Of a stretch of 64,000 bases of DNA, positions 17,739-26,262 are shown in pieces (within the stretch, counting starts at the first letter, position 1; each line of letters begins with the position of its first letter). A program made the translations under genes and the position numbers. Origin of the DNA: Opitutia bacterium. Lineage in GTDB: Bacteria > Verrucomicrobiota > Verrucomicrobiia > Opitutales > Opitutaceae. The stretch is from assembly GCA_947461205.1 (NCBI GenBank), contig CANHJG010000005.1, positions 1 through 64,000 on the forward strand. Direction: 5' to 3'. The notes below the pieces were generated by a model. That model was not told the DNA's origin. It did not search any database and saw only the letters and a list, made by a program, of their open reading frames with translations.

Positions 17739-19156
17739 CGCGGACGTATTTCGGCACGGACGGCGTACGCGGGCCCTATGGCGGGCCCGTGATCAACGAG
17801 GTCTTTGCGGCGCGGTTGGCGCAGGCCGCGGTGCGCTGGCTGCGGGGCGCGGGCGAACGGCGGTGTGAGAGCAGCGTGGGGGGGGCGCTGCCAGACCCGG
17901 GGTCGGAGCGTCGCGGGCCGGCCGGGGTGGGCCGGGTGCTCATCGGCCGCGACACGCGGGCGTCGGGCGCGGCGTTGGAGGCGGCCGTGGCGCGGGGGTT
18001 GCGCGCGGCGGGTGCAGAGCCGATTTTGCTCGGGGTGTTGCCGACGCCGGCGGTGGCGCGGGCCGTGCGCACCGCGGGGGCGCGGCTGGGCGTGGTGATC
18101 ACTGCTTCGCACAATCCGGCCGCGGACAACGGCATCAAATTTTTTGGACCGAGCGGCGTGAAACTGACCGACGAGGAGGAGGCGGTGATCGAGAGTCACT
18201 TGGGTGCGCCGCTGGTGGTGGCGGAGCGGGCCGGGGCGGCAGAGCGGGCCGGGGAGCCGGCTGCGGGGGCCGCGGAGGATTACATCGCGGCGGTCCGGGC
18301 GCTGTTGCCGGAGGGCGCACTGGCGGGCTGGCGGATCGTGTTGGATACGGCGAACGGGGCGACGTGCGGCACGAGCCCGGCGGTGCTGCGCGGGCTGGGC
18401 GCCGAGGTCACCGGAGTCGGAGATACGCCGGACGGGAAAAATATCAACGCCGGGGTGGGCAGCGAGCATCCGGAGCGGCTCGCGGAGATCGTGCGCGTGA
18501 CCGGGGCGCGCCTGGGCATCGCGCACGACGGCGACGGCGATCGCTGCATTTTGTGCGACGAGCGGGGCGAGGTGCTCGATGGCGACGAGATTCTGACCCT
18601 CCTGGCGACGCATGCGCTGGCGCAGGGCCGGCTGGCAAAGCACACGCTGGTGGTGACGGTGCAAAGCAATCTCGGCGTTGATGCCGCGCTCGCGGCGGCG
18701 GGCGGGCGGGTGTTGCGCACGGCGGTGGGCGACCGATACGTGATCGAGCGGATGGTGGCGGAGGGCGCGACGCTCGGCGGGGAGTCGAGCGGGCATATTA
18801 TTTGTGCGGACATTTCCCCGACGGGCGACGGGCTGGTGGCGGCGTTGAAGGTTATCGAGGTAATGCTCGCAACGGGCCGGCCGCTGTCGGACTTGCGGCG
18901 GGTGATGCGGAAATTTCCGCAAGTGACGGCGGCGCTCCGGGTGCGCGAGAAAATCCCGTTGGAAAAACTCCCCGGGGTCACGGCGGCGATTTGCGCGCTG
19001 GAGGGCGAACTTGGGGCGACCGGGCGGGTGCTCGTGCGATATTCGGGGACGGAGGCGAAGCTGCGGCTCCTCGTGGAAGGCCCGACCGACGCGGTCGTCG
19101 CCGGCGGGTTGGCCCAGCTGGACGCGGCGGTGCGCGCGGAGCTGGCGGTCTTGTAA
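17735..19156 (+). CDS. glmM: Phosphoglucosamine mutase
   Basis: GlmM converts glucosamine 6-phosphate to glucosamine 1-phosphate for UDP-GlcNAc and hence peptidoglycan and LPS. The 473-residue protein begins TRTYFGTDGVRGPY, has the phosphoserine loop VITASHNPAADNG with Ser125, the metal loop AHDGDGDRC and the C-terminal phosphate-binding RYSGTEAKLRLLVEG. An extra segment of about 25 residues rich in Gly, Arg and Glu (about 40-65) sits between the first helix and the strand VLIGRDTRASG, making it longer than typical 445-residue enzymes. Confidence 0.95.
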   Translation: MTRTYFGTDGVRGPYGGPVINEVFAARLAQAAVRWLRGAGERRCESSVGGALPDPGSERRGPAGVGRVLIGRDTRASGAALEAAVARGLRAAGAEPILLGVLPTPAVARAVRTAGARLGVVITASHNPAADNGIKFFGPSGVKLTDEEEAVIESHLGAPLVVAERAGAAERAGEPAAGAAEDYIAAVRALLPEGALAGWRIVLDTANGATCGTSPAVLRGLGAEVTGVGDTPDGKNINAGVGSEHPERLAEIVRVTGARLGIAHDGDGDRCILCDERGEVLDGDEILTLLATHALAQGRLAKHTLVVTVQSNLGVDAALAAAGGRVLRTAVGDRYVIERMVAEGATLGGESSGHIICADISPTGDGLVAALKVIEVMLATGRPLSDLRRVMRKFPQVTAALRVREKIPLEKLPGVTAAICALEGELGATGRVLVRYSGTEAKLRLLVEGPTDAVVAGGLAQLDAAVRAELAVL

Positions 19157-19238
19157 CCCTGCGGTGCGGGGGCGTCGCGGGGTTGCGCCGAGTCTGGCGT
19201 TGACCGCGGACGACGCGGCGACTTCGCTGGGGATTCGT

Positions 19239-20630
19239 ATGCCCGAAGTCCCCGTCACCTCGCTCGACCCCCGTCACCAGAAGCTGATTGAAAACGCCCG
19301 CGTGGCGCTCGATCGCGGCAACCTCGATTACACGCTCGAGGTCACGGCCCAGGTGCTGAAGGTGGCGCCGGGCTGTCTGCCGGTGCGCAGGCTGCAGCGG
19401 GCGGCTCAGCTCAAGGGCGTGAAGGGTAAGGGCGGTTTCATGGCGAAGGCGATTGGCGGGCTGTCGAATGCGCCGTTTATGTTTGGCGGCGGGAAGAAAG
19501 ACCCGGCGAAGCAGCTGGAGACGGCCGAGACGATGCTGGCGAAGGATCCGCACAATGTGGCGGCGCTGAAACTGCTCGCGGAAGCGGCGGGCGGGCTAGG
19601 CTTGGCCGAGACGGTGGCATTCGCGCTGGATGCGGTGCGCGAGTTGGAGCCGGGCAACCGGGCCAATTTGCTGGCGCTGGGTGAGGCCTGGCTGGCGGCC
19701 GGAAAGCCGACCGAGGCCTTGAAGATGGCCGACGAAATGCTCAAGGACAAGCCGATGGACGCGGACGCGCAGAATCTCATGCGGAAGGCGTCGATCGCGC
19801 AGACGGTGACGAAGGGCAATTGGGAGGCGCAGGGGTCCTTCCGCGACAAGCTCAAGGACGAGGCGCAGGCCGTGTCGCTCGAGCAGGCGGCGAAGGTGGT
19901 CGCGTCGGGCGACATGACGCAGCGGTTGCTGGACGAAGCCCTCGCGCTCGTCGCGAAGGAGCCGACGAATCTGAACCACTACCGGAATGTCACGCAGGCC
20001 TACGAGAAACTGGGCAATCGGGAAGAGGCGCTGGTTTGGGTGCGCAAGGCCCGGGCGCAACCGGCGGGCGGCGCCGATGCCTCGCTGGAGAAACAGGAGA
20101 TCGACCTGGCGACCACGGTGATCGAGCAGCACCTGAAGGCGGCGGAGGCCGCGGTGACGGCGGCGCCGAACGATGCGGGGGCGAAGGCGAAGATGGATGC
20201 GGCGCGGGCGGAACTCGCGGATTTCAAGTTGAGCGAGGCGAAGCGTTACGTGGAGCGGTATCCGAACGATTACGAGGCGCGGTACAAGCTCGGCACCCTG
20301 TTGCTGGAAGTGGCGCAGACGGACGCGGCGATCGGACAATTTCAGCAGGCGCAAAAGGGTCCGCAGGTGCGGGTCGCCTCGCTCGTCGGGCTCGGCCGGT
20401 GCTTCAAGGCGAAGAAGCTGTTCGACCTCGCGGTGGCGCAGCTCACCACGGCGAAGAAGGAGCTCGCCCAGATGGACGATACGAAGAAGGACGTGATCTA
20501 CGAACTGGGCGCGTGTTTTGAGTTGATGGGCAAGGCGGACGCGGCGATCGCGGAGTTCAAGGAAATCTACAGCGAGGACATCGGCTTCCGCGACGTGGCG
20601 GACAAGATCAACGCGTTTTACTCGAAGTGA
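19239..20630 (+). CDS. TPR-repeat protein, cytoplasmic
   Basis: A 463-residue protein with no signal peptide and almost entirely helical content. TPR-like units repeat throughout, for example AETMLAKDPHNVAALKLLAEAA, ALALVAKEPTNLNHYRNVTQ and AIGQFQQAQKGPQVRVASLVGLGRCF, and it ends with AIAEFKEIYSEDIGFRDVADKI, a motif common at the end of such proteins. It probably acts as a scaffold. It starts 82 bases after glmM. Similar proteins are frequent in Verrucomicrobiota, but the partner is unknown. Confidence 0.82.
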   Translation: MPEVPVTSLDPRHQKLIENARVALDRGNLDYTLEVTAQVLKVAPGCLPVRRLQRAAQLKGVKGKGGFMAKAIGGLSNAPFMFGGGKKDPAKQLETAETMLAKDPHNVAALKLLAEAAGGLGLAETVAFALDAVRELEPGNRANLLALGEAWLAAGKPTEALKMADEMLKDKPMDADAQNLMRKASIAQTVTKGNWEAQGSFRDKLKDEAQAVSLEQAAKVVASGDMTQRLLDEALALVAKEPTNLNHYRNVTQAYEKLGNREEALVWVRKARAQPAGGADASLEKQEIDLATTVIEQHLKAAEAAVTAAPNDAGAKAKMDAARAELADFKLSEAKRYVERYPNDYEARYKLGTLLLEVAQTDAAIGQFQQAQKGPQVRVASLVGLGRCFKAKKLFDLAVAQLTTAKKELAQMDDTKKDVIYELGACFELMGKADAAIAEFKEIYSEDIGFRDVADKINAFYSK

Positions 20631-20743
20631 GCGGCGGCGGGAGGGCGGAGGGCCGGCGGCGGACCCGGATTTGAGGAACCGCGAAGACGAAGCGCGGGGA
20701 TGGGTGGGTCGAATCCCCGCCCAACCTGCCACCCAGTTTACCC

Positions 20744-21829
20744 ATGAAAACAAAACTACCCCGGTTGGTGGCTGGTGCGGTGGTGCTGGCGGCGGCGTTC
20801 GCCGTGCAGGCGCGCGCGGATCAGCAGACGAAGACGCTCGACGTGTATTGGGTCGATTCGGAGGGCGGCGGCTCGACGCTGATCGTGACGCCGGCAGGCG
20901 AGTCGGTGCTGATCGATACGGGGAATCCAGGCGGGCGCGACCCGGGGCGCATCGTCACGGCGGCGAAGGCCGCGGGGCTGACGAAGATCGATTACGTGCT
21001 GCTGACGCATTTCCACCTCGACCATTTCGGCGGCGGGGCGGAGGTCGCGCAGGGAGTGCCATTCGGGACGGTTTACGAGCGGCCGATACCGACCGGCGAT
21101 CCGGACGGGCGGGCGCAGTCTTCATTCCAGGTGCAGATCAAGGGCTGGAGGGAGATAGCGGCGAAGCGCGTGACGCTGGCGCCAGGGGTGAGCGTGCCGC
21201 TGAAGTCGGCCGGTGCGGGCGCGCCGAAAATCGAGCTGCGGTGTCTCGCCGCAGATCAGCAATTCGTGGAACCGACCGCGGCGCAGGCGAAGATCAGGAA
21301 TCCGCTGACGGGCAGTGTCGCGGCGAAGCCGGTGGACACGAGCGACAATGCGAACAGCGCGGTGTTTTTGCTTTCGTTCGGGGCGTTCCGATTTTTCGAC
21401 GGCGGCGATCTGACGTGGAATCTCGAGGAAAAACTCGTGACGCCGGTGAACTTGGTGGGCGTGGTGGATGTTTATCAGACAAATCACCACGGGCTTGGCG
21501 TGAGCAACCATCCGATGCTGGTGCAGAGCCTAGCGCCGACGGTGGTCGTGATGAACAACGGTCCGCAAAAAGGCGGCGAGGCGGGGACGTTCGCGGCGAT
21601 CAGGGCGGCGAAGTCGGTGCAGGCGATGTATCAAGTGCATGAGAGTTTCAAGTCGCCGGCGGACAATGCGGCGGCGGAGTTTATCGCGAACCGCGGCAAT
21701 CTCGTCGGGGCCGAAGCGGTGAAGTGTCCGGCGAACGTGATCAAGCTGACGGTCGCGCCGGACGGGAAGAGCTATTCGGTGACGGTGCCGAGCACGGGGC
21801 ATGCGCGGACGTATCAGACGAAGGGTTGA
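20744..21829 (+). CDS. Secreted metallo-beta-lactamase-fold hydrolase
   Basis: A 361-residue protein with a clear signal peptide ([22 protein letters not shown]). The metal motif [11 protein letters not shown] gives His89, His91, Asp93 and His94, followed by a later metal-site aspartate in [13 protein letters not shown] and histidines in [14 protein letters not shown]. This order is like the ComEC/Rec2-type MBL domain, where the substrate is often a phosphodiester, but the free secreted form is of unknown substrate. It stands alone, with a hairpin repeat behind it. Confidence 0.88.
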   Translation: MKTKLPRLVAGAVVLAAAFAVQARADQQTKTLDVYWVDSEGGGSTLIVTPAGESVLIDTGNPGGRDPGRIVTAAKAAGLTKIDYVLLTHFHLDHFGGGAEVAQGVPFGTVYERPIPTGDPDGRAQSSFQVQIKGWREIAAKRVTLAPGVSVPLKSAGAGAPKIELRCLAADQQFVEPTAAQAKIRNPLTGSVAAKPVDTSDNANSAVFLLSFGAFRFFDGGDLTWNLEEKLVTPVNLVGVVDVYQTNHHGLGVSNHPMLVQSLAPTVVVMNNGPQKGGEAGTFAAIRAAKSVQAMYQVHESFKSPADNAAAEFIANRGNLVGAEAVKCPANVIKLTVAPDGKSYSVTVPSTGHARTYQTKG

Positions 21830-21847
21830 GGCAGATGTGGATTTTTT

Positions 21848-21928
21848 GATCGCGGATTGCGCGGATGCCACGGATCAAGGGAGTGAATCCGGATGCTTTC
21901 ATCCGTGCGATCCGCGGAATCCGCGGTC
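21848..21928. repeat. Long imperfect hairpin with ATCCGCGG-type arms
   Basis: The left arm (21848-21875) and the reverse complement of the right arm (21901-21928) agree at 24 of 28 positions, separated by 25 bases. The arms contain the repeated words GCGGATT and CGCGGAT. It sits between the convergent stops of the MBL-fold and EamA genes, so it could serve as a bidirectional terminator or be a dispersed intergenic element. No T run follows either arm. Confidence 0.75.
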
Positions 21929-22784
21929 AATTTTCCCGGCCGGATTTGGGTGAACTTTCCGCGAGCCAGACGGCGGCGCCCATGAGGGTGGCGCTGAGGG
22001 CGAGGCGGACCCAGTCGGCGGATTCGCCGAAGACCACGAGGGAGACGGCGACGGCGAGGGGGATTTTGGCGTTGTTGAGCGCGGCGAGGGTGCCGGCGGT
22101 GACGCGCGTTGCGCCGAGATTCCAGAGGAAGAAGCCGAGGCCGGAGGCGATGAGGCCGAGGTAGAGGAGCACGAGGAGCTGCGGGGGGGTGAGAACGACG
22201 GAAGGGTCGCGGGTGAAGGTGGCGGCGAGCGCGACGAGGAAGGCGCCGGCGAAGAGAAGGGCGAAGATATCGCGGTCGTGGAGGGCGGGCTGTTTCGCGC
22301 GGAGGCGGCGGTAGAGGATTTGGCCAAGGGCGAAGGCGAAGTTAGAGAGTTGGATCAGGACGACTCCGGTGGTCGTGCCGGCGGTGGGCACGGTTTTTAC
22401 GACGATGGCGGCGCCACCGAGGACGGCGAACAAGGCGGCGAGGAGCGCGCGGACCCGGAGCGTGCGGTCGAAGGCATCGGCGAGGAGCGTGACGAAGATG
22501 GGCGTCGTCAATGTCAGCAGTGCGATCTCGTGCGCGGCGAGGAAGCGGAAGCTCTCGTTGTAGGCGAGGTACATGAGGCCGAACTGCACGGCGCCGATGC
22601 CGGCGAGCGCGAAGGCGGTGCGCGGGGCGAGGCCGCGGAAACGCAAAAACGGGAGGAAAACAAGCAGCGCGAGGCCGAGGCGGGTGGCGGAGAGCAAGGT
22701 GCCGTCGATGCCGCCGCCGGAGAGGTGCTTGATGAGGCCGAAGGAGAAGGCCCACAGAAGGGAGACGAGGAGGAGGAGGAGCAC
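21927..22784 (-). CDS. EamA/DMT-family transporter
   Basis: A 285-residue inner-membrane protein with ten predicted membrane segments in two EamA halves. Typical words are LWAFSFGLIKHL in helix 1, YNESFRFLAAHEIALLTLTTPIFVTLLADA at the end of the first half, and YLGLIASGLGFFLWNLGATRV in the second. Members export amino acids or other metabolites; the substrate cannot be told. It starts at GTG, since a stop codon lies three codons upstream in frame. It therefore begins directly in helix 1, a few residues shorter than usual. Confidence 0.85.
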   Translation of the reverse strand: MLLLLLVSLLWAFSFGLIKHLSGGGIDGTLLSATRLGLALLVFLPFLRFRGLAPRTAFALAGIGAVQFGLMYLAYNESFRFLAAHEIALLTLTTPIFVTLLADAFDRTLRVRALLAALFAVLGGAAIVVKTVPTAGTTTGVVLIQLSNFAFALGQILYRRLRAKQPALHDRDIFALLFAGAFLVALAATFTRDPSVVLTPPQLLVLLYLGLIASGLGFFLWNLGATRVTAGTLAALNNAKIPLAVAVSLVVFGESADWVRLALSATLMGAAVWLAESSPKSGREN

Positions 22785-22903
22785 GTTTTGCTAAGGAGAA
22801 ACCTTCAAAGCGGCTCGAAGTCGCCTCGGTGAACGACGACCTGGCGTAGGGCCGCAAGCAGTGGGCTCAACCGGTGGTCGTAGGTTGGAACAGGCATCGA
22901 ACA

Positions 22904-24598
22904 TTAGATTCTGAAAATCGCTCCGAGTTTTTTCCCGAGCAGCAGACTCATCCCGACGATGGTCACGCCGAGGAAGACCATGGCCCAGACGCCGAGGGCG
23001 CTGGCGAGGAACTTGCCGTCGCCGAGGAGCTGGAAGAGTTCCATGATCGCTTTCGTGATCGGATAGTAGAGCTGTTTTTGCGCGAGAATGAGGGAGTCGC
23101 TCACCTCCAGCATGGCGAAGGCGAAGGCGAGGAGGCCGCCGGCGAGGAGGTGGGCGGCGATCAGTGGGAGAGTGATTTTGACGAGCGATTTGAGGGGCGG
23201 GCAGCCGAGGTTTTGCGCGGCTTCTTCGAGGGTCTCGCTCGTCTGCTGGAAACCCGCGGTGGCGGCGCGCACGACGTAGGGCAGGCGGCGGACGGAGTAG
23301 GCGATGATCAGGAGGATGGTGGGGTCGCGGACGGGATTGAGGAACGCGAAAAATTTACCTTCCTGGGCCATCGCGAGGTAACCGAAGGCGAGGACGAGGC
23401 CGGGGACGGCGAGGGGGAGCATCGCGAGAAAGTCGAGGACCTGGCGGCCGGCGAGTTTGGAGCGGACGACGACGTAGGCGATGGCGATGCCGAGGACGAC
23501 GTCGAAGAGAGTGGCGATGCTGGCGAACTTGAGACTGTTGGCGATAGCGGGAACGGTGAGATCGTGGCCCAGGGCGAGGGCGAAATTGCCGAGGGTATAG
23601 TCCTGCGGGAGGACGGTGCCGTACCAGTCGCGCGAGAAGGCGACGAGGGCAACGCCGAGGTGCGGGAGCACGGCGACAAACGTGACGCCGGCGAAGAGGG
23701 CGGTGCAGGCCCAGGCGGCGGCGCGGGGCAGAGGGCGCGGCCCGCCGGAGCTCGTGGCCTTGGCCATCATGGCGTAGCCGGCGCCGCCGAAGAGGCCCTT
23801 GCCGACCGCGTAGAGCGCGACGGAGGCGGCGAGCATCACGGCGACGAGGGCGTAGGGAAACGGGTTGCCACCGATCTCTTTGAGGCCGGAGTAAATTTGG
23901 ACGCTGGTGACCTGCGCGTAGTCGAAGACGAGCGGCGTGCCGAGTTCGGTGAAGGCCCAGATGAACACGATGGTGCCGCCGGCGAAGAGTCCGGGCATGA
24001 TGAGGGGCAGCGTGATTTTGCGGAAGCGGCGGAAGCCGGTGCAGCCGAGGTTTTCCGCGGCTTCCTCCATGGCGGGGTCGATGTTGGCGAGGGCGGCGAC
24101 GGCGTTGAGGTAGATGATCGGGTAGAGCGAAAGCGCCTCGACGACGGCGATGCCCCAGAATTGGTGGGCGGCGAACCAGTCGATGGTGGCCGTGGGCGCG
24201 AGCAGGCCGAGGTGGTGGAGGAGGGCGTTGAGCGCACCGGTCTGGCCGAAGATTTGTTTGATGCCGATGGCGCCGACGAAGGGTGGCAGGATCATCGGGA
24301 TGAGGACGAGGGAGCCGAGGAGGCCTTTGAACGGGAAGACGAAGCGGTCGGAGACGAACGCGAGCGGGAGGGCGAAGAGCAGCGCGAGGGTGGTCGCGGC
24401 GCAGGCGAGGAAGAAGGAGTTGCGCAGGCCGCCGAGGTAGATCGGGTCGGTGAGGAGCGCGGTCAGATAGGCGAAGGTCAGGTGACCGTCGGCGTCGATG
24501 AAGCCGCCCTGGAGGATTTGGAAAATCGGCCAGAGGAAAAACGCGGCGAAAAACGCGGCGGTGAGGGCAAACACGAGTCGCGCGAACGACGGGGACAT
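22904..24598 (-). CDS. ABC importer permease, two fused permease domains (FbpB-like)
   Basis: A 564-residue membrane protein with two BPD-transp-1 domains, each of about six membrane segments. Each half has its own ATPase-contact EAA loop: MEEAAENLGCTGFRRFRKIT with the following PLIMPG, and LEEAAQNLGCPPLKSLVKIT with PLIAAHLLAGG. This fused layout is typical of Fe3+ importers such as FbpB/AfuB. No ATPase or binding protein is adjacent; an ATPase and binding protein of the same class lie at 7.5-10.2 kb with no permease of their own. Pairing them is an inference. Confidence 0.9.
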   Translation of the reverse strand: MSPSFARLVFALTAAFFAAFFLWPIFQILQGGFIDADGHLTFAYLTALLTDPIYLGGLRNSFFLACAATTLALLFALPLAFVSDRFVFPFKGLLGSLVLIPMILPPFVGAIGIKQIFGQTGALNALLHHLGLLAPTATIDWFAAHQFWGIAVVEALSLYPIIYLNAVAALANIDPAMEEAAENLGCTGFRRFRKITLPLIMPGLFAGGTIVFIWAFTELGTPLVFDYAQVTSVQIYSGLKEIGGNPFPYALVAVMLAASVALYAVGKGLFGGAGYAMMAKATSSGGPRPLPRAAAWACTALFAGVTFVAVLPHLGVALVAFSRDWYGTVLPQDYTLGNFALALGHDLTVPAIANSLKFASIATLFDVVLGIAIAYVVVRSKLAGRQVLDFLAMLPLAVPGLVLAFGYLAMAQEGKFFAFLNPVRDPTILLIIAYSVRRLPYVVRAATAGFQQTSETLEEAAQNLGCPPLKSLVKITLPLIAAHLLAGGLLAFAFAMLEVSDSLILAQKQLYYPITKAIMELFQLLGDGKFLASALGVWAMVFLGVTIVGMSLLLGKKLGAIFRI

Positions 24599-24710
24599 CG
24601 GGGCGGAGTGTGCGGGCCGGGCGCAGCGCGCGGCAAGGGGTAAAGCGGCGGGCGGGCCGCCACTTTGGGCTGGCTCAGCCGCGGGCGGATCGCGGACACT
24701 GCGCGTCCGT

Positions 24711-25469
24711 ATGAAGTTCCTTTACGCTCTCGTGTTGGTGGCCGGGATCGCGCCGCTCGCTGGCCAAGTCACCGAGACGCCGGACACGGTGGCGCCGGGA
24801 AAATTCTTTCTGCGGATGGACGCGATCTCGGTCGGGATCAACCGGGACCGGACGGAGCCGACCGCGTTTACCGCCCTCGGCGTCGCGACGACGCTGCTGG
24901 CGACGGGGCTCACGCGGGACGTGGACGCGCAGGTAGGTCTGCAATTTTTCGCGCGGCAGTCTTATCAGTTCAAGGGCGTGCGGACGACCCATGCGGGGTT
25001 GGGCGACGTGACGGTGCGGGCGAAGTGGACCTATTTGCGGAACGAAAAGATCGGGGCGGCGGCGGCGGTGATCCCGTTCCTCAAGGTGCCGACGAGCACC
25101 GGAGGCGTGGGCAACGAGCACGTCGAGGGCGGGATTATTTTTCCGTGGGCGATGTCGCTGGGCACGGGCACGGGGGCGGGGGCGATGGCGGAGTGGGATG
25201 TGCTGCGCAACGACGCGAACAACGGCTACGATTCGCGGTGGTTCACGAGTGCGTTTCTGCGGCAGGCCATCATCGGACCGTGGGGCGCGTATGCGGAGGC
25301 GACTTTCGGCGTGTCGTCGTCGACGTCGTCGAGTTTCCTGGGCTCGCTGGGCGGGGGCGCGACGTGGGACTGGTCGAAAGTGCTGCAACTCGACTACGGG
25401 ATCAGCCGGGGGCTGGGCAACCGGGCGACCGACTGGACGCACACGCTGCGGTTGCGGTGGGAGTTTTGA
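24711..25469 (+). CDS. Outer-membrane barrel, phenol-MetA-like family
   Basis: A 252-residue protein with signal peptide FLYALVLVAGIAPLAGQ and alternating beta strands to the end, finishing with RLRWEF, a C-terminal aromatic typical of barrel proteins. It carries the segments LTRDVDAQVGLQFFAR, LGDVTVRAKWTYL and LKVPTSTGGVGNEHVEGG, which match in order and spacing to the protein at 26263-27126. The family (MetA-pathway-of-phenol-degradation type) is of unclear function. It is convergent with the mntR-type gene and flanks the manganese locus. Confidence 0.7.
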   Translation: MKFLYALVLVAGIAPLAGQVTETPDTVAPGKFFLRMDAISVGINRDRTEPTAFTALGVATTLLATGLTRDVDAQVGLQFFARQSYQFKGVRTTHAGLGDVTVRAKWTYLRNEKIGAAAAVIPFLKVPTSTGGVGNEHVEGGIIFPWAMSLGTGTGAGAMAEWDVLRNDANNGYDSRWFTSAFLRQAIIGPWGAYAEATFGVSSSTSSSFLGSLGGGATWDWSKVLQLDYGISRGLGNRATDWTHTLRLRWEF

Positions 25470-25514
25470 CGCGGGCTGGGCCGGCGACGGACGGCGGCGG
25501 GACGGCGGCCGGAA

Positions 25515-26177
25515 TTACCGCGTCGGCTGCACGAGGATTTTTCCGGCGGCGGCCAGACCGAGGGCGAGCGGGCGGCCGGTGATTTTTTTGGCGGTGACGA
25601 GGCCGGAGGCGAGATTGCGCTCGGTCACGCGAACGGTTTCGCCGGGCAGCAGGCCGTTCTGGACCGCGAACTGGAGGAATTCGGCCGACTGGTCGGTGAT
25701 GCGCACGATGCGGAGGGCTTTTTCCACGACGCACGTGGCGAGAGTGGCGTAGACTTGGGAGTCGAGTTGGCCGTGGCGGCTCGGGATGGGGTCGCCGTGG
25801 GGGTCGGTTTCGGGGTGCCCGAGGAGCGCGTCGAGGCGGTCGAGGACTTCGTCGGAGATGGCGTGTTCGAGCTGCTCGGCCTCGGTGTCGACGGCGGCCC
25901 AGTCCATCTTGAGGACGTTGACGAGGAAGCATTCGACGAGGCGGTGCTTGCGCAGGACGTTGAGCGCCACGCGGCGGCCCGCGGCGGTGAGGCGCACGCC
26001 CTGGCGGGGCCGGTGCTCGACCTGGCCGGAGTCGGCGAGGGCCTTGACCATGGTGGTCACCGTGCCCGGCACGACGGCGAGCGCCTCGGCGAGCGCGCCC
26101 ATCGGCACAAGCTCCTCGCCCTCCGCGGAGAGCAGCAGGATGTGCTTGAGGTAATTTTCAACGGTGCTCGTGGCCAT
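25515..26177 (-). CDS. mntR: DtxR/MntR-family metal-dependent repressor
   Basis: A 220-residue protein with an N-terminal winged helix (ALAEALAVVPGTVTTMVKAL, about 29-48), a dimerisation and metal domain, and a C-terminal SH3/FeoA-like domain (about 145-220). The metal helix reads EAEQLEH with Glu101, Glu104 and His105; iron sensors of the DtxR type have Cys where Glu101 stands, whereas manganese sensors have Glu. His78 in RKHRLVE is also conserved. This favours Mn sensing. It is divergent from the Mn importer operon, with a palindrome between them. Confidence 0.88.
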   Translation of the reverse strand: MATSTVENYLKHILLLSAEGEELVPMGALAEALAVVPGTVTTMVKALADSGQVEHRPRQGVRLTAAGRRVALNVLRKHRLVECFLVNVLKMDWAAVDTEAEQLEHAISDEVLDRLDALLGHPETDPHGDPIPSRHGQLDSQVYATLATCVVEKALRIVRITDQSAEFLQFAVQNGLLPGETVRVTERNLASGLVTAKKITGRPLALGLAAAGKILVQPTR

Positions 26178-26219
26178 GTTTGGAGGATAGCGGAGGGCTG
26201 ATTTGATGCAACTAAAGAT

Positions 26220-26241
26220 TTATTTTGACTATTCAAAATAA
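26220..26241. promoter_or_regulatory. 22-bp palindromic operator candidate between mntR and Mn operon
   Basis: The arms TTATTTTGA and TCAAAATAA are exact reverse complements around CTAT. This AT-rich word stands out against GC-rich flanks and lies 42 bases before the mntR start and 21 bases before the barrel gene start. DtxR/MntR proteins bind AT-rich palindromes of about this length, so it is a likely operator for both sides. No convincing -10/-35 pair could be fixed. Confidence 0.7.
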
Positions 26242-26262
26242 CCGATCACAACCACGCGTACC

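Noticed and set aside
20694-20730. tRNA-like T-arm (GGGTCGAATCCCCGC) with a following CC-rich end
   Set aside because: The loop lacks the TTC start, no D-arm or anticodon arm is found upstream, and the acceptor does not pair. The word GAATCCCCGCCC also occurs near 2848, so it is a small intergenic repeat or chance.
22874-24643. 589-codon open frame on the plus strand
   Set aside because: It is antisense to the double-domain permease and is composed almost only of Glu, Gly, Ala, Asp and Val, as expected from the complement of a membrane-protein gene.
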